This document shows positions 1 through 7,231 of a stretch of DNA of 23,570 bases, in pieces. The stretch comes from CALAEC01 sp050692915 (GTDB lineage Bacteria > Actinomycetota > UBA4738 > CALAEC01). The stretch covers positions 1-23,570 of the forward strand of contig JBOGVU010000037.1 in NCBI GenBank assembly GCA_050692915.1, written 5' to 3'. Position 1 is the stretch's first letter; each line of letters starts with the position of its first letter. The notes beneath the pieces are model-generated. The model was not told the DNA's origin. It ran no database searches and was given only the letters and a program-made list of their open reading frames with translations. The position numbers and the translations under genes were made by a program.

Positions 1-1495
1 CCACGAGCGTGCCGAGGAAGTCGAGCAGCCGGCCCTCTTCGCTGGTTTCGCCGACCGCCTCGATCGCCTCGAGCGAGGCGCCGCCCGAGAACGTCGAGAG
101 CTGCGCGAACAGGCGCCGCTCGGGGTCACTGAGGAGGCGGTAGCTCCAATCGATCGCACCGCGAAGGGTGCGCTGTCGCTCGGGGAGGCTCCGCGGCCCG
201 GAGGTCAGGAGCGAGAGGCGCTCCTCGAGCCGCGGGAGGATCGCCTGTGGGCTCAGCACGTTCACCCGCCCGGCCGCGAGCTCGATCGCCAGCGGGAGAC
301 CATCGAGCTTCGAGCAGATCTCCGCCACGGCGGAAGAGTTGTCCGCCGTGAGCTCGAAGTCCGGACGCACGGCCCGGGCTCGATCGAGGAAGAGGGACAC
401 GGCCTCGGACCGCGACAATGCCTCGAGGCCTGGCGCGTGGGCGGGCTCCGGGAGGCGCAGCGGGGGCACGGGATACTCGCGCTCCCCGTAGATGGACAGG
501 ACCGAGCGGCTCGTCACCATGACCTTCAGGCCGATCGAACGCGACAGGAGGTGCTCCACCGCGAGGGCCGCGTCGAGCACCTGCTCGAAGTTGTCGAGGA
601 CCATAAGCAGCGTGCGGTCGCGCACGTGGTGGTCCAGTTGCTCGAGGGTGGATGCTCCCGGTTCCCACGTGGCTCCCAGCGCGGCGGCGATCTCGGCGGG
701 AACCACGGACGGGTCCGTGACCGCCGATAGGTCGACGAACCACACGCCGTCTCGGAAGGAGGGCAGCTGCCGGTGCGCGACCTCCAGCGCGAGGCGGGTC
801 TTTCCGGTGCCTCCGGGCCCGGTGAGTGTGAGGAGCGGCGTGGCCTCGAGGGCCTCGCCGACCTCGCGGATCAGGTCCTCGCGGCCGATGAACGTGCTCA
901 TCTGCGCGGGCAGGTTGTTCGGTCGGGCGTCGAGGGAGCGGGGCGGTGGGAACTCCTCGGGAAGTCCACGGATCGTGAGCTGGAACAGTCGCTCCGAGTT
1001 CGGGAGGTCCTTGAGGCGATGTTCGCCCAGGTCGACAAGGTGGATCCCCTCGAGAAGGTTGTGTCGGATGAGGGCCTCGGTGGGGCCCGACAGGAGGACC
1101 TGCCCTCCATGCGCCGCGTCGCCGATCCGAGCCGCCCGGTGGACGTCGATGCCGATGTAGCCGTCACCCGCCCGAGTGCCTTCGCCGGTGTGGAGTCCCA
1201 TCCGGACGCGGACCTCGGCGCCCTGGGGCCAGGACTGGGCGGCCAGTGCCCGCTGGGCCTCGATGACCGCCCTGACCGCCGCCGCGGGAGAGGGGAATAC
1301 CGCGAAGAACGAGTCACCCTCAGTCCCGATCTCGGCGCCTCCCTCACGTTCGAGGGCGGACCTGATGATCTGCCCGTGATCCCGGAGAACCTCGGCGTAG
1401 AGGTCCCCCAGCTGCCGCAGGAGCAGCGTCGACCCCTCGATGTCGGTGAACACGAAGGTGACGGTCCCGGTCGGTAGCGGCGCAGCCATCGGCAT
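1..1495 (-). CDS. Class III cyclase domain + NB-ARC/AAA-type ATPase regulator (partial, C-terminus off window)
   Basis: The reading frame is open from the ATG at 1495 to the window edge (498 codons). Residues about 10-175 form a class III nucleotide cyclase domain: FTDIEGST (metal Asp18), EGDSF (second metal Asp61), and IDVHRAARI at the transition-state Asn/Arg position, where Asn is His. The substrate-binding Lys position reads Gly, so activity or specificity may be altered. Residues about 200-450 form a P-loop ATPase, with Walker A GPGGTGKT (226-233) and Walker B LLMVLDNFEQ (Asp301), followed by the SKLDGLPLAIELAA motif typical of AfsR/LuxR-type regulatory ATPases. Family members usually continue into TPR repeats, which would lie outside the window. 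An ATG at 1489 is an alternative start, because a TATCCT hexamer lies 10 nt before it. Probable cytoplasmic signalling or regulatory protein; the ligand is unknown. Confidence 0.9.
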   Translation of the reverse strand, partial: MPMAAPLPTGTVTFVFTDIEGSTLLLRQLGDLYAEVLRDHGQIIRSALEREGGAEIGTEGDSFFAVFPSPAAAVRAVIEAQRALAAQSWPQGAEVRVRMGLHTGEGTRAGDGYIGIDVHRAARIGDAAHGGQVLLSGPTEALIRHNLLEGIHLVDLGEHRLKDLPNSERLFQLTIRGLPEEFPPPRSLDARPNNLPAQMSTFIGREDLIREVGEALEATPLLTLTGPGGTGKTRLALEVAHRQLPSFRDGVWFVDLSAVTDPSVVPAEIAAALGATWEPGASTLEQLDHHVRDRTLLMVLDNFEQVLDAALAVEHLLSRSIGLKVMVTSRSVLSIYGEREYPVPPLRLPEPAHAPGLEALSRSEAVSLFLDRARAVRPDFELTADNSSAVAEICSKLDGLPLAIELAAGRVNVLSPQAILPRLEERLSLLTSGPRSLPERQRTLRGAIDWSYRLLSDPERRLFAQLSTFSGGASLEAIEAVGETSEEGRLLDFLGTLV

Positions 1496-1608
1496 GTTCA
1501 GGATACGGGGATAAGAGCGAGTGACCCCACGCGAGCCCGGCTTGCCAGGTCGGGTACCCTCCCGCCTTGGGCCCCACGCAGGGCCGAACCGAATGGGAGG
1601 AGGAACCA

Positions 1609-1787
1609 TGGCAGACAACGACACGCCACCGTGACGATCTCGGTCTCGTACGGTCCGCTGGACGCAACATTCAAGGGCGCCTTCAGCGAGGAGGGGCAGC
1701 TCTTCGGTGGAGGATGGCGTCCGAACCCCGGGGCGGACGAGACCGTGAACGTGCCCTTCCGACATCGGCGGCCAACGCGTGAAGTGA
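1609..1787 (+). pseudogene. Broken small gene of unknown function (two frameshifts)
   Basis: A very good ribosome site (GGAGGAGG at about 1593-1601) precedes the ATG at 1609, but that frame stops after eight codons (MADNDTPP). The next frame continues with a protein-like stretch containing SYGPLDATFKGAFSEEGQ and GGGWRPNPGADETVNVPF. A second shift near 1760 gives DIGGQRVK and a TGA at 1785-1787. Joined, this gives about 58 residues with high-GC third positions throughout. It resembles the C-terminal beta-strand end of a small DUF1579-like protein, but that assignment is weak. It could be a relic, or an intact small gene spoiled by two sequencing errors. Confidence 0.4.
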
Positions 1788-1843
1788 ATCACGACAGGGT
1801 CCGTACCGCCCTAGACAGATCGCTTGACGCGGATCGCGGCGGC

Positions 1844-3112
1844 TCAGCCACCCCGAGGATGTGGATCAGCGTGCTCGGCGCCCACGTGGACCTCCGGGCC
1901 CTCCTCGTGGCGCACCTGTTCGCGGAGCTCCGAGTAGCTCACCGCCTCGGAGGCGATCATCACCACCACGATGGCCGTGAGCAGCCCCAGGGCGGTGAGC
2001 GCCGCCAGCTCCGCTGCCAGGGGGACCAGCCCGAGCAGCAGCAACGCCACCGCCACCCGCCGCGCCGTCACCCGGCGCCAGGTGCGGAACTTGAAGGCCG
2101 AATGCGCCAGGAGGAACAGGGACATGCCGCCGTACAGCGCGCCCAGCGGCAGCGTGGCGAGCGGCTCGGAGAGTCCGTGCGCGCCGGTGTCCCCGACGGA
2201 CTCCAGCACCTGCTCGATGCCGAGGGCGAGCAGCACGATGCCGGCCACCATCGGCAAGTGCAGGTAGCTGTAGGCGTCGCGGGCCAGTCGGGCCCGAGCC
2301 TCTCCTCGTAGCCTGCGGAGCTCGCGCTCGGCCACGATCGACACCACGTCGAAGTACGCCCACCACACCGATCCCGCCACCGCGAGCCCGAGGATGGACG
2401 CCGCGATGATCGGCCAGGAGATCGGCATCCCGGCCACACCCACGCCGATGGCCACGATCGACTCACCCAGCGCCACGATCACGATCAGGCCGTGGCGCTC
2501 GGCGAAATGGGATGCCGAGCGGAGCCTCCATCCCGAGGCGCCTCCCAGGATCGTGCCGACGTAGTCGACGATCAGCACGGCGGCCCAGGTGAGGGTCTGC
2601 GCGGTTCCCTCCAGCTGCGACGCCACCAAGAGCACCGCGGTGCTCCCGAGCACCGACGGCGAGAACCGCCAGAGCTGACGCCGCAGACCCGGGTCCTCCT
2701 TGGACAGCACGAAGAACATCACCAGGTGCAGCACTCGCACCGCGAAGTAGGCGAAGGCCACCACGATGGGCCCGTCGAGCCCTCCGGCCATGTCGTCGAA
2801 CGCCTCCGGGACCGTCAGGGCGAGCACGAACATCGCGGCCATCGCTCCGAACATCGCCACGCGGCCGAGGCCCTCATCCGCCTGCACCACGTTGCCGAGC
2901 CAGGCGTAGCCCACCCAGGACCACCAGAGGAGCGCGAGCACGATCAGCCCGCGCACGATCCCGCGCCCCGTGAGGTCGTCGGCCATCAGGGCGGTGACCT
3001 GGGTCAGCGAGAAGACGAAGACGAGGTCGAAGTACAGCTCGATCGGCGCGACCCGCGCTTCCTCGGAGACCGGCAGGAACCGCGCATGCCTCGCCTCGTT
3101 CACGGCACCCAT
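1844..3112 (-). CDS. ltrA: Low temperature requirement protein A (LtrA) family membrane protein
   Basis: A 422-residue polytopic membrane protein. The N-terminus carries the LtrA signature ELYFDLVFVFSLTQVT, and the centre carries HFAERHGLIVIVALGESIV, the second conserved LtrA block. About ten to eleven hydrophobic segments span almost the whole length. The family is named from a Listeria gene needed for growth in the cold, but its biochemical role is unknown. The start MGAVNEARH is chosen because the upstream in-frame extension is Pro/Arg-rich and lacks family character. A TATTCT hexamer (minus strand, 3144-3149) is a plausible -10 element. The C-terminal residues are hydrophilic. Transcribed away from the neighbouring lipoprotein/AAC pair, and convergent with the broken gene ending at 1787. 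Confidence 0.93.
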   Translation of the reverse strand: MGAVNEARHARFLPVSEEARVAPIELYFDLVFVFSLTQVTALMADDLTGRGIVRGLIVLALLWWSWVGYAWLGNVVQADEGLGRVAMFGAMAAMFVLALTVPEAFDDMAGGLDGPIVVAFAYFAVRVLHLVMFFVLSKEDPGLRRQLWRFSPSVLGSTAVLLVASQLEGTAQTLTWAAVLIVDYVGTILGGASGWRLRSASHFAERHGLIVIVALGESIVAIGVGVAGMPISWPIIAASILGLAVAGSVWWAYFDVVSIVAERELRRLRGEARARLARDAYSYLHLPMVAGIVLLALGIEQVLESVGDTGAHGLSEPLATLPLGALYGGMSLFLLAHSAFKFRTWRRVTARRVAVALLLLGLVPLAAELAALTALGLLTAIVVVMIASEAVSYSELREQVRHEEGPEVHVGAEHADPHPRGG

Positions 3113-3143
3113 CGTCTCACAGCCAGGTGATGCCTCGAGCGCC

Positions 3144-3149
3144 AGAATA
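3144..3149 (-). promoter_or_regulatory. Candidate -10 element for ltrA
   Basis: On the minus strand the hexamer reads TATTCT, a good match to TANNNT, about 32 nt upstream of the ATG at 3112. No convincing -35 was found. Confidence 0.3.
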
Positions 3150-3201
3150 GGACGGGGCCCGGGTAGGCTAGGCTCCTGGCCGAAGCACGGGAGGCCGACC
3201 G

Positions 3202-3675
3202 ATCCACCCCAGAAGCCATCAGCGACGGGCGTTCGCGCCGCTCCTGGCCGCGGTCCTGGGCGTCGTCCTGCTCCTGGCGGCGGCGTGCTCGTCCGATCCG
3301 CCCGAGGAGGCAGCTCCTCCGCCCGTCTCACCGACCGCATCCCCGTCGGTCACGCCAACGCCCACGCCGCCGGGGACGCCCTCCCCGGTGGCCCCGGAGC
3401 ACGGCGGGACGTACTGGGCCGTCTACCTGGCCGCCGGAGAAGGTCCCGACCTGGAGGACGCCATCGCGTACCTCACCGAGGAACGGGGGATCGAGTTCTT
3501 CGGCCCGACCAACGTCAACTGCGACGACGGGGCTCGTGAGGCGCTGGGGCCCGGTGCCGGACCCCTGAGCGTGGGGGTGTACTTCGAGACCGAGGAGGAC
3601 GCCAGCGCCTGGGCCGGGACGCTCCCCGGCCCGCCCGTGGGGATCGTCGAGGTCCGCACGTTCTGCCTCGACTAA
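3202..3675 (+). CDS. Small secreted lipoprotein with Pro/Thr/Ser linker; start codon non-canonical (ATC?)
   Basis: The frame that ends at TAA 3673-3675 extends upstream without a stop through an unmistakable lipoprotein leader: basic residues (HPRSHQRR), a hydrophobic core (LLAAVLGVVLLLAAAC), the lipobox Cys at about residue 29, then a Pro/Thr/Ser-rich linker (PTASPSVTPTPTPPGTPSP) and a roughly 90-residue globular domain with Cys residues (NVNCDDG, RTFCLD). The first in-frame stop upstream is TAG 3169-3171, and no ATG, GTG or TTG occurs before the leader. The best-placed codon is ATC at 3202, 7 nt after GGGAGG (3189-3194). Either this is a rare ATC start or a base has been miscalled. Starting at GTG 3388 would discard the leader and is unlikely. 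It lies 4 nt upstream of the AAC gene, so the two are probably cotranscribed. Function unknown; predicted to be anchored on the outer face of the membrane. Confidence 0.72.
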   Translation: MHPRSHQRRAFAPLLAAVLGVVLLLAAACSSDPPEEAAPPPVSPTASPSVTPTPTPPGTPSPVAPEHGGTYWAVYLAAGEGPDLEDAIAYLTEERGIEFFGPTNVNCDDGAREALGPGAGPLSVGVYFETEEDASAWAGTLPGPPVGIVEVRTFCLD

Positions 3676-3679
3676 AGCG

Positions 3680-4225
3680 ATGGTTGCCGTGGTACGAGGC
3701 GTCCCGAGCGGGGAGCTTCGTCCTCGGGAGGTGGCCGTGCTCCGGCAGCTGTTCGACGCAGCGTGGGCAGACGAGCAGGAGATCTTCACCGACCAGGACT
3801 GGGACCACGCTGTGGGTGGTATCCACTTCCTCCTCGAGGAGGACGGGGAGATCCGCGCCCACGCCTCGGTGGTCGAGCGCGAGCTCCACGCCGGCGAGAA
3901 CCACTTGGCCGCCGGTTACGTCGAGGCCGTGGCAACCTGGCCCGCCCACCAGCGGCGGGGATACGGCACCGCCGTGATGCGCGAGGTCAACGCACACATC
4001 GACCGGACGTTCCCGCTCGGGGCGCTGGACACCGGCCGCCCCGGTTTCTACCAGCGCCTGGGGTGGGTGGTGTGGGGGGGTCCCACGTTCGTCCGCACGG
4101 AGACTGGACTCATCCGCACCGCCGAGGAGGACGGCGCCGTGTTGGTGCGGCTGACACCGTCCTCGCCGGACCTCGATCTCTCGGCACCGATCAGCTGCGA
4201 CTGGCGACCCGGGGACGTCTGGTAG
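3680..4225 (+). CDS. aac(2')-I: Aminoglycoside 2'-N-acetyltransferase, AAC(2')-I family (GNAT)
   Basis: A 181-residue GNAT protein, the same length as mycobacterial AAC(2')-Ic. Family hallmarks visible here: TDQDWDHAVGGIHF (38-50), GYVEAVA with Glu82, the acetyl-CoA pyrophosphate loop QRRGYGTA (91-98), RLGWVVWGGPTFV (126-138), and the invariant C-terminus CDWRPGDVW ending in Trp181. In AAC(2')-Ic, Glu82 and the Trp181 carboxylate lie at the aminoglycoside 2'-amino group; both are kept here. The family acetylates the 2'-amino group of aminoglycosides such as gentamicin, tobramycin and kanamycin B. In actinobacteria these genes are usually chromosomal, and the native role may be housekeeping. 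The start ATG lies 4 nt after the lipoprotein stop with no clear ribosome site, which suggests coupling. No mobile element adjoins it, so it is probably intrinsic. Confidence 0.9.
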   Translation: MVAVVRGVPSGELRPREVAVLRQLFDAAWADEQEIFTDQDWDHAVGGIHFLLEEDGEIRAHASVVERELHAGENHLAAGYVEAVATWPAHQRRGYGTAVMREVNAHIDRTFPLGALDTGRPGFYQRLGWVVWGGPTFVRTETGLIRTAEEDGAVLVRLTPSSPDLDLSAPISCDWRPGDVW

Positions 4226-4231
4226 GCGGGG

Positions 4232-4549
4232 TCATCCCCGTCGTCTGGCCTGCGATCCGCCTCCGCCGAGCGCGATCAGGACCCCCAGGAAGAAGCCGAA
4301 GTCGTACCAGTTCCCGTCGTTGACGGCCTCGTACACGCTCACGGTGTCGGTGAACAAAGAGATCACGAAGGTGACGGGAAGGATGATGCCGTGCCACAGG
4401 CCCAGCCAGAACCCGGCGGGGTCCTCGCCCGATCCCACGGCCGGGTTCGGCCCGGCCGCGCACGATGACAGGAGCAGGAGGATCCCCAGGCCCGCCAGGA
4501 GCGCGAAGGCCCGGCGGGCCGTGGACTGCGGACGAGCGTACGCATCCAT
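4232..4549 (-). CDS. Small conserved lipoprotein/membrane protein, unknown function
   Basis: A 105-residue protein starting MDAYARPQ. It has a lipoprotein leader (FALLAGLGILLLLSSC, lipobox Cys about residue 31) and then a conserved hydrophobic core, FWLGLWHGIILPVTFVISL, followed by YEAVNDGNWYDFGFFLG and a Gly-rich, basic tail. Small proteins with the pattern GFWxGLWHG...ISLF...YE..N.G.WY.FGFLLG occur widely in bacteria, but I know of no assigned function. The upstream in-frame extension to 4696 overlaps the neighbouring gene and is Pro/Arg-rich, so it is rejected. A CAGAAT hexamer lies 7 nt before the ATG, so it may have its own leaderless transcript. Confidence 0.82.
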   Translation of the reverse strand: MDAYARPQSTARRAFALLAGLGILLLLSSCAAGPNPAVGSGEDPAGFWLGLWHGIILPVTFVISLFTDTVSVYEAVNDGNWYDFGFFLGVLIALGGGGSQARRRG

Positions 4550-4626
4550 GGCGACGATTCTGGCAGCGGGGCGCGACCGAGGCAAGCACGCGGGCCGCGG
4601 TCGGGCCGCCCGCCAGTCATCGACGA

Positions 4627-5172
4627 CTATCGGCCGGCCGGCTCCAGGGTAGGTCCCGGGGTCACCGCCGTCCGGTTCGCCCGGGCCAGGCCCCACAGAC
4701 AGGCCACCATCCCCGCCAGCAGGAGGGCGAGCCCGAGGCCGCGGACCGCGGTGGCCACGCCCTCGGCCCGGTCCAGGATCCCCAGCCGGCCGAGGATGAA
4801 GGCCCAGTCATGCTCCCCGCCGATCAGGGGGAGCCGTTGGTAAGGCGCATCGGCCACGTACACCGCCACCTGCTGGGCCGAGGAAGCGGCCCAGGCCAGA
4901 CAGAGCCCCGCGGCCATTCGGTCCCGGCCGCCGAGCCAGAAACCGGTGGCCAGACCCACCGGGACAAGGACCTGGAAGGCCGAGCCCGCCAACGCCGTGA
5001 TCAGGTCGGGGAAGACGTAGGTGAGGAGGTGGCCCAGCTCGTGGACGCCCAGGTCGACGAGGTGGAGGAGCGGCACCGGCTCACCTCGAACGAAGGCGAA
5101 CCATCCCAGCACCAAGCAGGCGGCAAGACCGGCCACGAACCGCCACGTGTTCGACCAGGTCGTTCGGTCCAC
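4627..5172 (-). CDS. Membrane protein with HELGH zinc-metalloprotease-like motif
   Basis: A 181-residue protein with about five predicted membrane segments. A HExxH motif, HELGH (residues 44-48), follows the first hydrophobic helix, and a conserved GGEHDWAFILGRLGIL block (118-132) lies near the fourth; Asp122 could be a third metal ligand. This arrangement (HExGH near the N-terminus, HDW..LLGRLG near the C-terminus) recurs in small uncharacterised membrane proteins that look like reduced relatives of M50 or M48 peptidases. Whether it cleaves anything is not known. Start GTG at 5172 (VDRTTW). It is the third gene of a minus-strand run, 42 nt downstream of the DUF3096 gene. Confidence 0.8.
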   Translation of the reverse strand: MDRTTWSNTWRFVAGLAACLVLGWFAFVRGEPVPLLHLVDLGVHELGHLLTYVFPDLITALAGSAFQVLVPVGLATGFWLGGRDRMAAGLCLAWAASSAQQVAVYVADAPYQRLPLIGGEHDWAFILGRLGILDRAEGVATAVRGLGLALLLAGMVACLWGLARANRTAVTPGPTLEPAGR

Positions 5173-5214
5173 GACCTGGGGTATCGGCCGTCCCGGCCCC
5201 CTGGATGAGCTCGC

Positions 5215-5394
5215 TCAGATCTGGACGTTGAACAGCAGGATCAGCCCCACCACCACCAGGTATACGGCCACGATGTAGTTCAAGGCCTTGGGCACCAGGA
5301 AGATCAGGATCCCCGCCCCCAGGGAGACGAACCCGGTGAGATTCGGGGTGAACGTGATCTCGCCACCGCCCTGCGCCAAGAGTTGCCCCAGCAT
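5215..5394 (-). CDS. DUF3096-like small membrane protein
   Basis: A 59-residue protein. The start ATG at 5394 is fixed by a strong ribosome site (AAGGAGG) 4-5 nt upstream; the longer frame to 5451 has no such site. It has a short polar N-terminus, then two closely spaced hydrophobic helices around GILIFLVPKALNYIVAVYL and VVVGLILLF. The pattern GILIL..P..LNYIVA.YLI..G is the signature of the DUF3096 family of tiny two-helix proteins, whose function is unknown. It lies between the hydratase and HELGH genes on the same strand. Confidence 0.85.
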   Translation of the reverse strand: MLGQLLAQGGGEITFTPNLTGFVSLGAGILIFLVPKALNYIVAVYLVVVGLILLFNVQI

Positions 5395-5460
5395 GCTGCC
5401 TCCTTCCTTTCCTTCGGCGTGCTTGGTTTGCCCGAGGGAGCCCCAGGGCAAACATGGCGC

Positions 5461-6252
5461 TCAGCGGCCCTGGAACCGGGGAGGACGCTGCTCGAGGTAC
5501 GCGGCCACCGCCTCGCGGTGGTCCTCGGTGTCGAGGCAGGTGGCCTGAGCCTGGCCGTCCCGCTCCAGGGCGGTCTCCAGCGAGGTTTCGGCAGCCCGTC
5601 CGATCAACGACTTCGTCAGGCTGACCGGGATCGGGGGAGAGGCCGCCACCTCGCGGGCCAGGGCCTCGCCCTCCTTGGCCAGGGTCTCCGCGGGGACCAG
5701 CCGGTTCGCCAGGCCGAGCCGCTCGGCCTCCTCCGGCTCCACGGTCCGCCCGGTCCACACCAGCTCCTTGGTCCGGGCAGGACCGATCAGGCGGGAGAGC
5801 CGGTGGATGCCCCCGAGGTCGGGGACCAGGCCGAAGCGCACCTCGAGCATGGCGAACCGGATGTCCTCGGCGCACACCCGGAGGTCGCAGGCCAGGGCCA
5901 GCTGGAACCCGGCGCCGAGGGCGTGGCCCTGGACCGCAGCCACCGAGGGCTTGTCCATCTGGGCGAGCGTCAGGTAGGGGCGCTGGGCCGTCCGGATGAA
6001 CGAGCGGAGTCGGGCGCCCCGGGTGCCGGCGAGCTGGCCGAGCAGGGTCACGTCGATCCCGGCGCAGAAGGACGGGCCGTCCCCCCGCACCAGCACGGCC
6101 CGGATGCCGGGATCCGATGTGGCCGCCTCGGCCGCGTCCCCCAGCTCGGAGAACATCTGTGCGCTGATCGCGTTGCGCTTGTCGGGCCGGGCCAGCTCGA
6201 TGGTGGCCACCCCGTCGTGGACGCCGTACCGAAGCGTCTCGAAGTCGGTCAT
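5461..6252 (-). CDS. Enoyl-CoA hydratase/isomerase (crotonase) family protein
   Basis: A 263-residue crotonase-fold protein of standard length. The oxyanion-hole segments are clear: SFCAGIDV (61-68) and GHALGAGFQLAL (109-120). Of the two catalytic glutamates of true hydratases, the first (in GGGCELA) is Gln117 here and the second is kept as Glu137 (MLEVRFGLVPDLGG). One-acid active sites are typical of delta3,delta2-enoyl-CoA or dienoyl-CoA isomerases, and GID after the first oxyanion loop also recalls dienoyl-CoA isomerase, so an isomerase is more likely than a hydratase. The C-terminal helix ends YLEQRPPRFQGR, as in the family. It is the first gene of the minus-strand run and lies 28 bp from the divergently read tRNA gene, so its promoter must overlap the tRNA region. 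Confidence 0.92.
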   Translation of the reverse strand: MTDFETLRYGVHDGVATIELARPDKRNAISAQMFSELGDAAEAATSDPGIRAVLVRGDGPSFCAGIDVTLLGQLAGTRGARLRSFIRTAQRPYLTLAQMDKPSVAAVQGHALGAGFQLALACDLRVCAEDIRFAMLEVRFGLVPDLGGIHRLSRLIGPARTKELVWTGRTVEPEEAERLGLANRLVPAETLAKEGEALAREVAASPPIPVSLTKSLIGRAAETSLETALERDGQAQATCLDTEDHREAVAAYLEQRPPRFQGR

Positions 6253-6265
6253 GGCCGGGTCACGC

Positions 6266-6271
6266 TACCAT
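6266..6271 (+). promoter_or_regulatory. Candidate -10 element for tRNA-Val
   Basis: TACCAT lies 9 nt upstream of the first base of the tRNA, a position consistent with a -10 element for a short precursor leader. No clear -35. Confidence 0.35.
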
Positions 6272-6280
6272 AGGCCCCTC

Positions 6281-6352
6281 GGGCGCTTAGCTCAGGGGGA
6301 GAGCGCCGCCCTTACAAGGCGGAAGTCCCAGGTTCGATTCCTGGAGCGCCCA
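6281..6352 (+). tRNA. tRNA-Val (anticodon UAC)
   Basis: A complete cloverleaf: acceptor GGGCGCT pairs with AGCGCCC (7 of 7), D arm GCTC/GAGC, anticodon arm CCGCC/GGCGG with loop CTTACAA (anticodon TAC at 6313-6315), T arm CCAGG/CCTGG with loop TTCGATT, and discriminator A. CCA is not encoded. Partial 3'-half copies of a closely related tRNA-Val lie 3.4 and 7.9 kb downstream in the same orientation. Confidence 0.97.
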
Positions 6353-6745
6353 CGAGCGAAGTTGCAGGTCACGGCCGGTTTTGCGAGCTGGAGATGGGCC
6401 CCGGACCCTTCGGCAGATTCCGCACAGGTTCCGCGAGAAATTGTGAAATGCGGCCCTGGGGCCTCTTCTTGACCAGCGAAAGCCCTGGTCACCGGCCTGC
6501 CGATCGCCGTTCCCGCCCCGATGGGGCGGAGTTCATTGTCGTAGGAACCCAGGACAACAACGCCTTTTCGATCGTCTGCCAGACCGTGAGGATGTTTCCG
6601 TCCGGGTCCCTTGAGCCAGGCTCCGGCGCATTCAAGGGGCCGACGCAAAGCGTTCCAAACCTTCCGGCTGGCGTTCACACGCGAGCGTCTTGCGGGACAT
6701 CAGCCGTCTCGATCTGGGGAGCGGACGACACTGGCCAGGCTGGCA
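6353..6745. other. Intergenic, about 390 bp; possible VOC/glyoxalase relic on minus strand
   Basis: No intact gene. On the minus strand near 6530-6640 a short reading reconstructs as GAWL + DPDGNILTVWQTIEKAL once one frame change is allowed. DPDGN..(T/L)(V/L)WQ is the usual C-terminal strand of VOC-family proteins. The rest shows no recognisable domain. Composition is less GC-rich than the flanking enoyl-CoA gene. Confidence 0.3.
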
Positions 6746-7231
6746 TCACTGAGCCTCGGGGGAGGGTACGATCTCTTCGTCAAGGAATGTCCTCATCTGT
6801 ATGTGATACCACCAGTCCGACACCCGCCATCCGGCCTCGGTCTTGACCATCCATACGCGGAAGCTGGCTCGTATGTGTGCTGGGTGTACCCCCAGTTCTC
6901 TCCCGACGACTTGATATCTCACCCGGTTCTCGACTATCTTCGGAGTCCCCACGATACGTAAGTCATTTCGAGAGTTCTCTTCCGCGAATTCCCGTAGGTC
7001 GGTCGTGGCGACGTTCGGAATCCGAAGGCGGGCCGCTTCGTCCCCATCCCCCGAGATGACGGCTTGAACGAACGAGCCTGCGACCTCTAGCCCGGCGGGG
7101 TTAAGTGGGCTACCGTTGGAGGGATTCCTTTGCCCACAGCTCGCCAACGCAACGAGCGCCAACATGGCACCCGCCAGGGAAAACCGGCGGCCCGGCGAGC
7201 GTGGATCGAGCGGGACCATCGCCTGGATCAT
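6746..7231 (-). CDS. Putative lipoprotein translationally coupled to RHS gene (candidate immunity-type partner)
   Basis: A 161-residue protein with a lipoprotein leader: RRFSLAGAMLALVALASC, lipobox Cys about residue 31, then a Ser/Asn-rich tether. The mature domain of about 115 residues contains SFVQAVISGDGDEAARL at its start and YQVVGRELGVHPAHIRASF and WMVKTEAGWRVSDWWYHI near its end, a layout like small NTF2/DUF4878-type secreted domains, though I cannot assign a family. The ATG at 7231 overlaps the RHS stop codon as ATGA (7231-7228), which favours this start over the GTG at 7288 and suggests coupled translation. Genes directly after RHS tips often encode immunity proteins; that is the main hypothesis here and is untested. 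Confidence 0.62.
   Translation of the reverse strand: MIQAMVPLDPRSPGRRFSLAGAMLALVALASCGQRNPSNGSPLNPAGLEVAGSFVQAVISGDGDEAARLRIPNVATTDLREFAEENSRNDLRIVGTPKIVENRVRYQVVGRELGVHPAHIRASFRVWMVKTEAGWRVSDWWYHIQMRTFLDEEIVPSPEAQ

Noticed and set aside
168..1477. Several plus-strand ORFs opposite the cyclase-ATPase gene
   Set aside because: They lie antisense to a frame with complete cyclase and Walker motifs, and their compositions are Arg/Pro/Ser-rich shadows.
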